Shown here one piece after another: positions 47,885 through 60,794 of a stretch of DNA of 64,000 nt (position 1 is the first letter of the stretch; every line of letters starts with the position of its first letter). The notes under the pieces were generated by a model, which saw only the letters and a list, made by a program, of their open reading frames with translations, did not search any database and was not told the DNA's origin. The translations under genes and the position numbers were made by a program. The DNA comes from Brevipalpus yothersi (lineage: Eukaryota > Arthropoda > Arachnida > Trombidiformes > Tenuipalpidae). Location: NCBI GenBank assembly GCA_003956705.1, contig QZCP01000112.1, positions 165,021 through 229,020 of the forward strand, written 5' to 3'.

Positions 47885-50407
47885 TTATTTTTCGTTGAAT
47901 TCATCATCACCTCTCACTCTCTGAGCTTCTCGATCCCGAGCTCTCCTGAAAATCCAGCTCTTTATTCTCTCGTTCTCTCGCTCTGGGTACATGGGAAATT
48001 TTCTTCTGGATTGAGCTCGATTCAGGTACCAGTTTGAGAGCCCAGAACTCTCAGACTGAGAGACAAAGTTATGACCCTGAAAAGCTTTGAGTAATTTCTT
48101 CTCCATTAAAATCCATTTGGACTCGAGTGTTTCCAGTGTTTTGGCCATTTTAGCGGCAAATTTGTCAATTTTTTGGCTTACTGGTTTGTTATTTGCAACA
48201 TACTTGGATCCCATATCTTGGAGTTTCCTCAAACTCGATACCAAGAGCTCAATCATTTCTACCATGGTTTTCTGACCCTCGGAAAATGGTAAATGATCTG
48301 AGAGAGGAAACTTTTTGATTCCGTTCCATTTCTCCCATAGCTTTTCCTGAAATTTTATCAACATGGAAAGAGTTTGATTCACTTTTTCCTTGACAGGAAG
48401 GAATTCTTCAGAATTGGAAGGCTCTTGAGGCATCAAGTTCCAACTTTCCCAAAGTTTTTCACTGAAAAAAGGGCTATCCAGCCATGCGAGGACATCGTCC
48501 TTAAGTGAGTCATCTTTTGTAGGATTCATTGTCGTTTCTAGCTTTTGCAACATTTCTTCATACATTTTTTTCCATTTTGTGGCTTCATCACGTTCATTCA
48601 CTAGTAAATCAGTGAGCTTGGTTATTTCCTTCTCCAGCTCAGATAGTTTCCAAACGTCCACTTCATTTGTATTTTTGACTTCCTTGGGCGAACCAGACCA
48701 ACGGATACGAGCTATTGTTGACTTGAGGTCGTCATTTTCTTGCACCATAGAGTTGATTCGCTGACGAAGAAGGTCAATTTTCAAATTATCACCATTACCA
48801 TCTTTGAGAAGTTCCAGTGGATCGTTTGAAGATTTCTTATTCTCGCTAGATGGGACTTGATTTGAGTAGTCGCCCGCCAGTCCCACTTGGTTTTGTAGTT
48901 GTTTCAAGGCTTCTCTCAACTCTGAATTTTCTTGTCTTAGAACGTTTATCTTCATTTCTAGTCGCCTAGCAGATGATACTGTTCCATCAGATTTTTCCCA
49001 ATCAAGACGCATCTTCAATTTAGCATTTTCTGATTCCAAGTGCAAGATCCTTTCTTCCAACGAACTCGATGGAAGTTTCTGCTCAACTTTGTCTTCAAAA
49101 AGCTCTGTTCTAAGATGATTGTTTTCTTTCATTAATCGATTCAACTTTTGTGGGCTATAATCTGATCCATAATTGTTTTTCTCGTCATCGTCGGAAACAA
49201 CCTGTGTAAGGGATCAACAAAGAGATTGTATTGTTAGGCTCTCGAAAAAAATCAGGTTAACATATCGATGAACATAGATTCTGGTTCTTTAAGTGTCGAG
49301 ATGAAGAGACAATAAGGTTGAGTAGTCTCATACTTTCATGAGAGATCAGAGCACTTCAAAAGATACTTACACCGATAGTTTGCAGAAGTCTGTTAAGAAG
49401 AAGAAAATCCATCGTTTTGAATATTTTTGCAGCCTCTTCAGAGGTGAAGAATTGGGGTGACAGCTCAAGTTCTCCATTAGTTTGCCAATATGATTGCACA
49501 ACTCTAATGGATTCCTTCATATGAGGTCTAGAGTCAAAATATTTTCTTGCCTCTTGGCAGAGTGAGCTGAGACCCAAAAGGCAAACCTTGCAATATTCAA
49601 ATAGAAAAATTCATTAGCTTCAAGAAATCCACTACAATTCCGAATGACTTACCTCTATCTTTGGAGTAGAGTTTTTCTCATCTTCACTGATGTTGGTCAA
49701 ACAATTGGATAGAGGCGCATAAATTTCACGTAGCTTATTGACATCGCTAATGGTTAGCTTTGGACGATTATCTCCACCATTTCGATTCAAAAATGAGGGA
49801 GTGAGATCAATGAAACACATTACGACAATACCCACAAGAATAGAAAGAACTAATCCATTTGAAAACTTGTTAATAGCTGGATCAGACGAATTGGCATATG
49901 GGCTATTTTGAATGGATTCTTTGTTTCCATTTTCAAAAACATCGGGCTCAAGATTTTCTTCAGAATTGCTTGGATGATTTCTAAGCAATCTGAATTGATC
50001 AACACTTCTTCTACGCAAGCAGCAACCAGATAGCTGAGAAATCATTGAATCGGTATCAATCGAGTTCATCAATGCTGGCTCATCTTCATCAATCTCTTCA
50101 ACATCAGAATCGGGATATGCTTCGAAGCTATCTTTCAAGGTCTCACCTTCTTTCTCTTCTCTTTGTTGTCTCTGCTCATGATAAACAGTAAAATGGAGAA
50201 TCGTTCAATGGAAAGAACTGGATGTTATCTTTTTTGGATAATTCGATAATTTTTAGCTAGTTTTTGTAGAACTATCGATGAATAATAGTGAAATAGTAGC
50301 ATACATCTTGATAAACATACCTTTTTGTTCGAATCAGAGGATAAATCCAATGCTTCGAGCTCTGAATCATTGAAGGCGAGAATTTCGAAGTCCTCATGAT
50401 CTGACAT
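47885..50407 (-). CDS. Single-pass membrane coiled-coil protein, CCPG1/PBXIP1-like; putative ER-phagy receptor
   Basis: Exons 50321..50407, 49653..50171, 49371..49586 and 47885..49201 join in phase to 712 residues. No cleavable signal. Residues 1–134 are acidic and presumably cytosolic. They open with DHEDFEIL, an acidic-flanked F-x-x-L core (F7–L10) that fits an Atg8-interacting (LIR) motif, followed by DSDVEEIDED. One membrane helix lies at about 135–151 (NGLVLSILVGIVVMCFIDL). The rest is long coiled coil (RLMKENNHLRTELFEDKVEQ, LHLESENAKLKMRL, MVQENDDLKSTIARIRW). A tail follows with NWYLNRAQSRRKF and SWIFRRARDREAQR, reminiscent of the basic aromatic tail in CCPG1/PBXIP1. Architecture and length match CCPG1 (757 residues in human). 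Function is inferred from architecture, not from clear sequence identity. Confidence 0.72.
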
Positions 50408-53400
50408 GTCCTTGAACTTTAAAATGTGCAAACATAGATGAAGAAAAGAAGGTAAAATTAAAACTAGAGGGAATTGGAAGCTATGGGTAGAAAATTAGCT
50501 GAAAGTTGAGCTATTTTGAGATAAACAATGGAAAACTCTTTCATCACTTACCTAGAAAAATCTCAATCACTTGAACAGAGGAAGAAAAGTATTCAATTAT
50601 GCCACAAAAATTTCACAAAAATTACCAATAAAATGGCTTGATCACGCTTTTTTCCAGGACACAATCACAAATGTGACTAATCACCTGATGGCCTTGATTA
50701 ATTTTAATAAAAGTAAAAGTTACGATATATTTTTCACTTAAACCTTTTCATCTCGATCAAATGTTTACAAAACAAGAGAGAGAGAGAGAAAGAGATTGTA
50801 ATGAAAACACGCATGTACATGCATGATGTAACCCTTGAAGCCAGAACTTTTTTCTCTTTTTTTCTCTTTCTTTCTCTCTCTTCTTTCTCTCTCTTCTCTC
50901 TTTATCGCCATCTATTCTGACGACAAACTCGCGAACTTTATTCGAGTATCCATCATGACGATCTATCCATCCATGTGGTTTCAATCGTTGACTTTTACCG
51001 GAAAACTAGTGATGGCAACAGGTGAATAAAAATTGATTCCAACTGATCATTGTGTCAGCCACTCTCAAGTCGTTCTGGTGTACAACATCCGTATAATATT
51101 GTTGAGGAAAACCATCGTCAAGCGCATACACACCCTCAACTGTTGAGAGGTGCCAAAGACCTCCTCATTGTTTGCACTTGTATACTCTATCTTGCCACTG
51201 ATGAGGATACAAAAATATATGGTGAACTAGTCTGCTGATATGCGAAAATAATCATCAAATTTATCGGCTCAGTCTGTAAGATATGATGCCACTGATCTCA
51301 TTGATGATACATGGATACAAAAGAAACAATACATTGTAATTCAATGCACAATTGATAAGCTACGGAGAATGTGAAGATGGCTCTGAATAGAGAACTATTT
51401 TTATAATTACGAAAATTATCATCAATTCTTTTATCATCGCTCATTGTTTGAGTTGCCAAAATGTTTGTCCAAACCTCGTTTTATAATCACTTGTAACTAT
51501 GCATATTATCATTGTATAAATAGATCGAGCCAATGGTAATTGTATAATTAACAGAGGTTAGGGTGTGCACACACCACACCTTCTCTCTCGAAAAATTTGT
51601 TGCTTTAAGAATTTTTTCGCCTAACAGTTGCGATGAGCGACAGAAGTAAGATAAATTTTATTTGCCAATTCTCCGAGCTGATATGTGTCAAATCTGGATA
51701 AATGCGGATAGACTCGGAATACGTTAAATGTGTCGGTTACGAGATTCAATCGATCGAAGTCTATGGTGCATGCAGTGAACACGTTTTTATTATTACAATT
51801 GTGAACATTACTGGAGATTATTCAACCAAATCGCTCAACATCGTCTAAACTTCGAAGTTCAAGTGAGCAGATCAAACTTCGTTAATCCATATCATCCGTA
51901 TCATAAACCGGCTACTTTGGGAGAAAACTCAGCAACCGATTCAAAAATTCTCTGCCATCAAAAGTACAAGCAACATTGACTATTCCCCTAATTTTGAGAG
52001 AAAAAAATGAAAAAAAGACTCAGGCTTGAAAAATTTCAAGACAAATTAGGGCTGAAATATTTCGATTGCTCAATCTCGATGATCTCATTGGAATTTCAAG
52101 AGTCCTTCAATGAAACATTGATAAAATATAGAAGATATTATTCTCTTTGGAGTTTTTCACTCAGTTGATAGAAAAATTTTCAATGGATCTCTTGAATAAA
52201 TCAACAGATCTCTTTCTCGAAAGAATGATATAGTTCAGTGTTCTCAAAACCAAAACTTCCACGTGAACCAAATCGAGCGATAACGAACTTGATTCTTAGT
52301 CTTGAGTTTCTGTCAAGATTTCATCTCAGTTCTATGGAAAATTCACCAAATCTGATGCAAAATTTTTCAGGCTTGTATTCTAAAGAGTCCCTCAGAATCT
52401 GTTCTTTTTTAATATCTACTCGATTCTTTTTCATGATACAAGTATAGCATGAACTTCCGAAATCTCATGATAGGAACGCTAGATGCCAGCTATGTTCCAA
52501 ATAATATCTGACTGAACAATTTTCGTGGAATAGAGAAAAGTTAGAATAAAGATTCTGTGCTCGAACAAAGAATATCTGATGAGATGTACGAAAAAGAAAA
52601 AGCGTACCAATATTTTTTCTATAGAGAGAATTCTTGACATCCTTTAAGGGGCTATTTTTTCAAGATTTTTATGAAAAACATTCATGAACTGAATAACATT
52701 TTTGTAGTAAAAGTAGAGACAGATATGTTTAGTACTTCAGTTATTTCTGCTTTTGGCTTTTGATGATTATTGATCAAAGCATAATAATAATAACACCAAT
52801 CTAAAAAATGGTTTATCTTTGAGGCATTTCTCATGACTGCTGAGATCTCTTGCTATTCTTGAAAATTTGTACAATCTTTCCCATTCCATGAATTGGGTTG
52901 TCTAAAAAATTAGCTAAGGGATGGGGAGAGTAAATGAGACTTTTTATGGCAATTTTTTTACTGGTCACAAGAGCATTTCTCCAAGAGCACATGATGGAGA
53001 GCTATGGCGAACGGTGTAAGAATCGGTTACAGCAATAAAATCTAATGAAAATTGTACGACTGAAAATTCGTACCGATTCAGAGATACACACTAAAAATGA
53101 TCATTTATTGAGTGAATAGATGAATCTTTCACATTCTTCCACTGAGGAATATTGTCTAAATTTCATTTTTATCCTTTCATTCTCTGAGTTCAGAGTATAA
53201 GCTTCCTCTTTTCACAATTCTTTTTGATAAAAGGATAAACAGTGTGATGCTTCAGTCTCATAGACTCGTGAGATGATTATGGATTGAACATTCTTTGTGA
53301 TTTTCCAATTTTCACAGAGTAATCGTTGGTGAGCATTATTCTATTTGTTCATCTGATTGCCTTTCTGCCCAGCGCCTGGAAGAACTCAGATAACGTCACC

Positions 53401-54051
53401 TGTCTCAGGATGTGGAACATAAGGGGAATGTTCAGCTGAATATTTCAGAAATATTCTTGTGCCTTCATGGTGACTCGCATCAATTCATTTCAGACTGCCT
53501 TCTTTATTCATAGGGACAAATTTGCCTCAAAAATCGCTTCCTAACCAGATAATCAGTGTTTTGAAAGCTCATGAGCCTCTTCTTTTTCTCCACCTCGTTG
53601 CTGCTCGTTCTTATATGCCTATTCAATGCAACTCATCTCACTTTCCATCCCATAAAAGCGAAAACGGTTCCATGATGTTCTCATTTATTCAACATTCTTG
53701 TGATTAAACTTGCCTTGATTCAATGGTCCGAGCTTGAGCAAGCAGAAGACCATGGCCGTTGTGCAATAAGGAGAAAGAAAGAGAAAGAAAGAAAAAGAGA
53801 GAAAAAGAGAGAGAGAGAGAAATAATGATAGTAGAGAAAATGAGCTCGTCTGTTATCATCTTCCAGAGATAACATTCAGTGCACCACGAGAAAACATTAC
53901 AAGACAATGTAGATTTGGGAGGTCTTGGATGAGTTTGTATTTGTTGGCTTGGTAAATGAAGACAAAGAGGGATGAGTCGGACGTACTCCAAGGATTTTGC
54001 TCAATAAGATGCTCGTCATCAAGTGATGTTTGCCTTTATAAACCTTTATTC

Positions 54052-54056
<5 letters not shown>

Positions 54057-54126
<70 letters not shown>
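54057..54126. repeat. (CT)n microsatellite
   Basis: About 70 bases of CT dinucleotide, uninterrupted. Confidence 0.98.
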
Positions 54127-54129
<3 letters not shown>

Positions 54130-55180
54130 AATTATTCATTTAATACATGTTCATCATTCACCATTAGACGAAAAAGCGGGAAAAAGGTGGACAGCAAACA
54201 TGCTGCTTTTCCATTAGATAACGTCATCCACAAAAGTTCATCATGAAGGGGTCGATCAGGTATTCATTTAAGTTTGCAACAAGTTCTCTTCTTGTTCTTT
54301 TTTCTCCATCATCATCTCCTCCCTGGCCCCCTTCGTGGCCAACAAATCTGATAGAGAACCTCCAAACATTCCAAAAATGATTGCAATGTAGTTAAGACTG
54401 TCATCACTCTTCTGATGTCAACGCCTTGAGCTGTAAAGCTTAACTCGATCACAGAAAAATTTTGACACTTTGGGAGCTCGAAAATCGAACTGGACAAGCT
54501 CTCAGGTCTTTATTTTTTAGAAATGTGAGAAATGTGTGTGTCATAAATTTTTGGGTTTCGAGCTTCAGTCTTATGTACAAATATGACGGTGCCACTATGC
54601 TTGCATCATGCATTAGACTATCGTATCATAAGAGAAAAAATATTAGTCAAAAAAATTTCACCAGCAATGTTCTTTCTCTCAATCAGGCTGCTTAGAACAA
54701 AATCCACAATCAATTCGAAAAGAGGCGGTTTGCCTTGATAAGCACTGAATTCTTCACGTTACATCCATTCAAAATGCGATTAGAATGATAACTTAAAGCA
54801 CAGAATTTCTAAAAAATATTTTTCGACCTGAAAGCATAATCATCATTTTCTGTGGAAGGTTGCTGTTTTCAACATTTTATTAGGGTCTTGTGTGGCTTAT
54901 AAACAAACGGTAGACCCCACAAGCCGATTGACACGATAATAAGTCACTATTTTGGCAACCAGAAAACAAATTCTGACTCAATTTCATCGAATAAAGGAAT
55001 GTATAAGAAGAGAAGTGTTTGGTCGGAATGTCAATTTTGACAGGTAAAAGTGATGAAAGGGTTGAAATGATCGTGGTTAAGGCTTTCACTTGATCAGACC
55101 TCGATTTGATTGTTTCACGCGGCGATCGGTCAATGTCGAACTCTCAATTCTGATTGTCTTGGACCATGAGATTATCGAAG

Positions 55181-55182
<2 letters not shown>

Positions 55183-55214
<32 letters not shown>
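55183..55214. repeat. (GA)n microsatellite
   Basis: About 32 bases of GA dinucleotide; the first of three alternating GA/CT/GA tracts within 340 bases. Confidence 0.97.
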
Positions 55215-55218
<4 letters not shown>

Positions 55219-55295
55219 TGAGTGTTTACACTGCCTTTCATTCTGATACATCCAGTTCTCCTGCATAATCTAGAAGATTAACACTGAAATGTCTA

Positions 55296-55298
<3 letters not shown>

Positions 55299-55326
<28 letters not shown>
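55299..55326. repeat. (CT)n microsatellite
   Basis: About 28 bases of CT dinucleotide, inverted with respect to both neighbours. Confidence 0.97.
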
Positions 55327-55328
<2 letters not shown>

Positions 55329-55448
55329 CCGACCTACTCGGAAATTTAAACATTTTGTCATCTCAATCAGTGCCAAGAAGAGAATAAAATGTCGATTGTA
55401 GCCAGGATAGGATGGATTTCCAATTTCGATCAAACTGTTTTGGTGGCC

Positions 55449-55451
<3 letters not shown>

Positions 55452-55518
<67 letters not shown>
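55452..55518. repeat. (GA)n microsatellite
   Basis: About 67 bases of GA dinucleotide, 125 bases from the preceding CT tract. Confidence 0.98.
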
Positions 55519-55521
<3 letters not shown>

Positions 55522-56724
55522 TTCATGTACATGTATTTCACGCTATACATGTTCCTTTCAGATCAGATCAGACCTTGAAATGTGTTGCCTACACGAATTA
55601 TGTTGGATGGCCCTGTGAAGATGCTTTATGGTAGTCTTATAGCAGTCTGATTCATTTTGGTACTCCAAAAGAACATGATGCATCAAACGCCTTTGATGAG
55701 CTAAGATGAGTGTCTTCCTCTTCTTTATCTTTCTTCACCTCGAATAAAATGCTTTTTCCTTCAATAAGTTCTTATAGAATGCAAAATTCTTCAATTTGGA
55801 CGATTATTACATTACAGACCAGCAAAACGACCACTAAAAGTGTTTGGCTAATTCCATGCTTCGGATTCATGGAATTCTCTGGTTTCAATTTCTTTCCAGT
55901 TTCGACATCAAAGAGGATGGAACTAAACCAAATAGATCAGATGCATATTACATGCTGAAAAAAGTGGGCGTAAGTGAAAAGGAAAAAAATTAAGAAAAAA
56001 AGATGAGAACTTGGAAGAAGAACAAGATTCATGGATGAAGATCTGAAGATATCCGGAAGACACTGAAACCTTGCTCACAAAGCGTCATTTGATGAACATC
56101 CATCCATGTACAATCATTTTCAATGCTTCCGAGTTATTTTTTTTCTTTCCACCTTTTCTCTTTCTCTCATCTTTTACTTTCATTTCCTGAGCGATTCTTA
56201 ATCACTGACTATGAGTTTTTTCCTGATGAACCGGCTGTGATAACGCTCGAGTAGATCCTCATGATTGGTCAGCTATTGGAACTCAATTGAAGAGTGATCG
56301 AAGCACATTCCACATTTGACCACAATCGTGAAAGTAGATGCATGAAGATGAGAGAGATCTCATCACCTGAACAGTTGTATCCACTATAGTAGTAGTCTCA
56401 ACGGGCGGGGAAATGAAAGACATTCCTTTACAACATCAACATTCGTCCCTCTACTCTTGCTCTTCGGGTCATCCATAATGATTAGCCACATAAACGGATT
56501 GAATGGTGTAATCAATGAGAGCATTGTGAGTGAATGAAAAATGAAAGAAGAGGCACAAGAATGAACACCTTGCTTTGTGGTATTCCATCGAGTGATAGTG
56601 TGTCTCATCTTCATGAAATTATGAGCTCGAATCAATAAAGAGTGGAGTGAAAAGAGGCTGATATTGTCGAGATTAATGCACTAATCGAGCTTAATGACAG
56701 AGTTCAGCTCAAAAGCGAAAGAAA

Positions 56725-56728
<4 letters not shown>

Positions 56729-56778
<50 letters not shown>
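56729..56778. repeat. (GA)n microsatellite
   Basis: About 50 bases of GA dinucleotide. Confidence 0.98.
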
Positions 56779-56781
<3 letters not shown>

Positions 56782-58030
56782 TCAATCCACTTTATTCACT
56801 TGCTGATGTAATCACAGGAGAGAAAAAACTCTTACATTGTTGCAATTGACTGATAAATCACTTCTAGATTCTCTGAGAAGCTTATACTTCCACTTGTTTC
56901 CTTCTCTCAACTTGTATAGCTTCGTTTTTGGAGAACAGGATTAGGTTCTCATCACAGAACTATTCGACAATTAGAATGGCATCTTGAAATTTCCTGTGTG
57001 AATACAAGTTTTCTGACCAATGTACAGATAAGGTAGAGGTTAGAGGTCTCTCTCTCGGGAATTTCCAAGCTCATACTGTTTGCACTTTTGTTTTCACTTT
57101 GAACAATTCTATTCACAAGATTTCTCGAGAAAAAGTAGAAAAGAGGAATAAGGAGAAGGTACATTGAGCTCAAACAAGAATATTGGGAATGTTTTGCAAC
57201 CAATTTCGAGCTTTTCTTGCCAGAACTCGTCCGATTCAGCGAATGTTGGCAGTGAGCTTCCAGAAATGCTTTCAAGAGCTAGACTTTTCATCGATTATGT
57301 ATACAGAAGCTCTTCTACTGCGGTTCCATGTAAGCAAGAATGACAAGGAAGCAGTATCTTTATGCAAAACTCTCATTTGCACATCCAATTTCCGGTCCAA
57401 ATTCACGCAAGTTCTGCGTGTGTATACATGCAGAATAGATGGTAGATGGAAGCTCCAAGACATGTTCAACTGATAGCTACCGAGACTATCAAAGTAAAGT
57501 GACAGATCATTTGTCAAGTAAATTCGTCAAATAATTGGTGAGTGTTCATGTTACTTAACAATTAGAGGTTTTAGGTTGGATGAATGTTTTATCTCGCCTC
57601 GTCCAGGGATTATGCAAATTACCGAGAAAATCTTCTTGTTTCCCACCAAGCTCATAGATTTGTGGGAAAAAGAATGCTGCTCAGACAGTCTCTGTTGATT
57701 TTCCTTGTAGCGTAAATGAAAGTGGATTTCAGAAAAAGTATTCAGAACTTTCAAGGTTTTTGCACTCCCTAATCCATGCAAGTGTTTGGCAGAATCTTTT
57801 TTCTCAGACATAAGAACAGATCAAGGAGCTGAGAGCATCTTTCAGGAAAATTTTTTACCTAAGATTGAGCAGCATGACCTTCAACTTTCACCGTGTCCCC
57901 ATAATCTGGACGATTGATCGTTTTGCAAGGCATGAAAAAGTGCTCAGAATTGAGTTTTTTCATGATCTCAGCTTGGATTGAGGATGAAACGGAGCTCTTC
58001 ACACACACACACGCTCATATTCAAGCAGTC

Positions 58031-58034
<4 letters not shown>

Positions 58035-58119
<85 letters not shown>
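58035..58119. repeat. (CT)n microsatellite, left arm of an inverted pair
   Basis: About 85 bases of CT dinucleotide. The matching GA tract begins 112 bases downstream. Confidence 0.98.
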
Positions 58120-58121
<2 letters not shown>

Positions 58122-58229
58122 ATCACTTTGCTAGCCTGTGGCGAAAAACCAGCGACCTAAGCAGGTTCCTGATGACCCAGATTCCAGAGACGGGAGGAAA
58201 TTTTGGGTTGAAAATTTTCGGAATCAAGT

Positions 58230-58231
<2 letters not shown>

Positions 58232-58281
<50 letters not shown>
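58232..58281. repeat. (GA)n microsatellite, right arm of an inverted pair
   Basis: About 50 bases of GA dinucleotide, reverse complementary to the CT tract at 58035–58119. Confidence 0.98.
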
Positions 58282-58282
<1 letters not shown>

Positions 58283-58630
58283 CATTTGAGTGATCCGCCT
58301 GCTCATTCGACGGTTGCTTCTAGGTCAATGTCGATCGCAAACTGAATGCAAACTGAGAAACGCGACACAAAAACAAACGAAATCAATTTTCGCTACTAAA
58401 ACTACTCGTTTTTAATCAATTTTCATGGTTTAAATTGTCACATTGTAAAAATGAAAAGCATGATAAGAATAAGGTAGATAAGAATATCCAATCATCCCCA
58501 ATTATGGGAATGACAGAGCGAGAGAAGGACAGATGGAGAAGTACGTACGAGTCACCTTGTGCAATCGAATGATACTTTCTCCTTCTTTTCTCTCTCTCTA
58601 ATCTCAATGGTATTATTTCTCAAAGCCATT

Positions 58631-59689
58631 TCAGTAAGAATAATTAATGCTGTAGGGTTGTGGGCCGCTCTGAGAAAGACTAAATTGAGCATATTGGTTA
58701 CTGAGACGAGGTAACTGGATAGCAGCACGTGGAGGAGTAGGCCATACTGTTTGAATGTTGTTGGCAAAGTGATTAACATTACTTGAGTAGCTAGTCTTGC
58801 CAGTGTCCCATGAGTTGAGTGGCAAAGAGGTGAATCGAGCCCTTTCAATTTTTGGTGCCACTGGTTGGACCACTGGAGTCACAGGAACAGCCTCAGAGCC
58901 CCAAGTTTGAGAGGTTGGAATGGTTCTTTGGAAGCTTGGTACCGCTGGTGGCGAGGCAAGATTGCGGGCTACTTGGCTCCAATGTTGCAAAATTGGCTGG
59001 ATGATGAAGAACAAAGAATTGATTGATGAAATTTTTCCTAGCCTGAGGCTCAATATCTTATTGATTCATCGATTCAATTAAAGAATAAAGAATTGTTGAA
59101 ATATCTGTAACTCACCAATTTTTCTTTGAAATCCTCTTCGGCCAATTGGCGTGAGATTCTTAGGGCTTCTTGGTCCGGTCCAACATCACCTCGAGCAACA
59201 AATCCTTGTGGCCCAGCTTCATATTGAACGATTCTGAGATATATGGCCAATAAAACTTTTAGAATACAAACTTATAACTTATAACTATCAATATTTACCG
59301 CATGTGGCCATAGGGATCGATGTACTCTACATCTCTACAATGTGAGATGGTTATTTAAATGAAATAAAAAAATATACCTCATTCTTCCATAGGGATCAAC
59401 GTATCCCCATTTTCCAGTTACTTGACCATCAGGTGCTCTTCGTTCCTCTCGAAACATTCGAGCAGGTCCATCATCACCCGTCGAATATGAAAATTGGTAT
59501 TGAACTGGATTACTTTCAAACTGATCAGCCAGAGTACCACTGAGCAGAAGAAGAGCAGATAACCACTAGAAGCACCGAGGAAAAGAAAGAGATACAATTG
59601 ATATCAATTGATAACACTTGATATAGATGAGAGATGGGCACAGAAGAAAATCGGCTTGAAGATAGAGAGTGACTTACCATGAGAGCCAT
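58631..59689 (-). CDS. Secreted cuticular protein with RR-type chitin-binding domain
   Basis: Structural exoskeleton protein. Exons 59678..59689, 59378..59565, 59299..59334 (36-base microexon), 59116..59233 and 58631..58996 join in phase to 239 residues (227 if the microexon is skipped). The 12-base first exon encodes MALM and completes a signal peptide (MALMWLSALLLLSGTLAD). The chitin-binding-4 (Rebers–Riddiford) domain spans about 25–100: VQYQFSYSTGDD, GQVTGKWGYVDPYGRMR, then IVQYEAGPQGFVARGD. The C-terminal half is Pro/Val/Ser/Gln-rich, ending PYSINYSY. Tiny first exons carrying four signal-peptide codons are typical of arthropod cuticle genes. Partner and body site cannot be told. Confidence 0.88.
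59299..59334 (-). CDS. 36-base microexon duplicating the YVDPYGxMR motif
   Basis: Flanked by TTGTAG and GTAAAT, it encodes (R)DVEYIDPYGHM, a near copy of the end of the preceding exon (WGYVDPYGRMR). It is a multiple of three, and its flanking phases (2/2) let it be included or skipped without shifting frame. Confidence 0.75.
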
Positions 59690-60794
59690 AATCGTATGGA
59701 TAGTTATTAATTGTAATGGAACTATCAGGTAAAATACTGATAAGTGAGCATGCGACTGAAGCTCAAATTGTAGACTATGGTTGAGTAGTCAGTATGTTGA
59801 AATAAAGTTGGATGTTACGTTATGCAAAGAGATGGAAATGATTTGAGAAAAAAGAAACATGCTTTTTCTTTTTAAAGTTGTTCGAGTGCGTAGGTCCTGG
59901 CGAGAGCGCGTCTCAAACGGGGCGGTCTTCATCACTCTCACTTTTCAAATTTCGGCCTCTTTATCCTCAGCCTCATCGCTCACCAACTTTCACACCAAGA
60001 GAAGGGAATATTCTGACTCATCTTCGTAGGAGGTTCTCTTAAAAAATTTCGAAACCCAAACGTTGTAGCACTCACGTTGTAACACACATACACGCATAAG
60101 TACATATAAAAATATATGAGCATCGATCATCGAGAAAGAATCGTTCAGTATTGTCAATGCAATAATAAGGGAGTTTTCAGAACCGCGAGGCTGAATACAA
60201 ATTTCGGAATTCATGATCATCCTGAGTATGGATAAAATCATTGATCTGCATCTACGCGAGTAAACAATGCGGTTTCTTCATTCATCCTGATATCGTCAAT
60301 CTTTGTTAGGTCATTCTCATGTGGAAACCTCTGGCCTCCACGTCAAATAGTGATGATTTGATTGTAAATTTAAGGCCTTGTTCACTGTAGATCAGGCCTA
60401 CAGCTCTGTACTGGATGCTGAGATGCATGAGATGTGTGAGATGAGTGGTCGAGATCGATACGAAAGCGAGAAAGCTTGCGCGTTCAGCTTCAACTGCCTC
60501 TCTGACACGCGCGCTTTTCTGCATCTTCTGGATGCTGGATCAATAGAAAGTCCGTCGAACTAGTTCATTTCTCTACTTGCAGTCAGCTTGAACATTACTG
60601 ATACTCCTCCTCAAGGCATTTTCAAGTAACTTTATCATCGTATACCATCTTCTCAATCTTTTTGTCTTTCTTCATCTTCCACCACCACTTGTGATGCCTT
60701 TTCTTTACTTTATACCCAGAACTGATCATCGCCAGTGCCAAAGCAATCACATCAAATACAAATGACTTTCGGTGTTTGATGATCACACATCTAG
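59690..60794. other. Divergent intergenic region between cuticular gene and small membrane gene
   Basis: About 1.1 kb between the two start codons; presumed promoters for both. No core element stands out and no coding exon is supported. Confidence 0.45.

Larger units (their letters stand above)
50408..58630. other. 8.2-kb gene-free region rich in GA/CT microsatellites
   Basis: The start includes the CCPG1-like promoter. Beyond it I found no coding exon with splice support, no RNA gene and no mobile element. The notable content is at least seven GA or CT tracts between 53.8 and 58.3 kb. Open frames here are mostly translations of these tracts. Confidence 0.55.
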
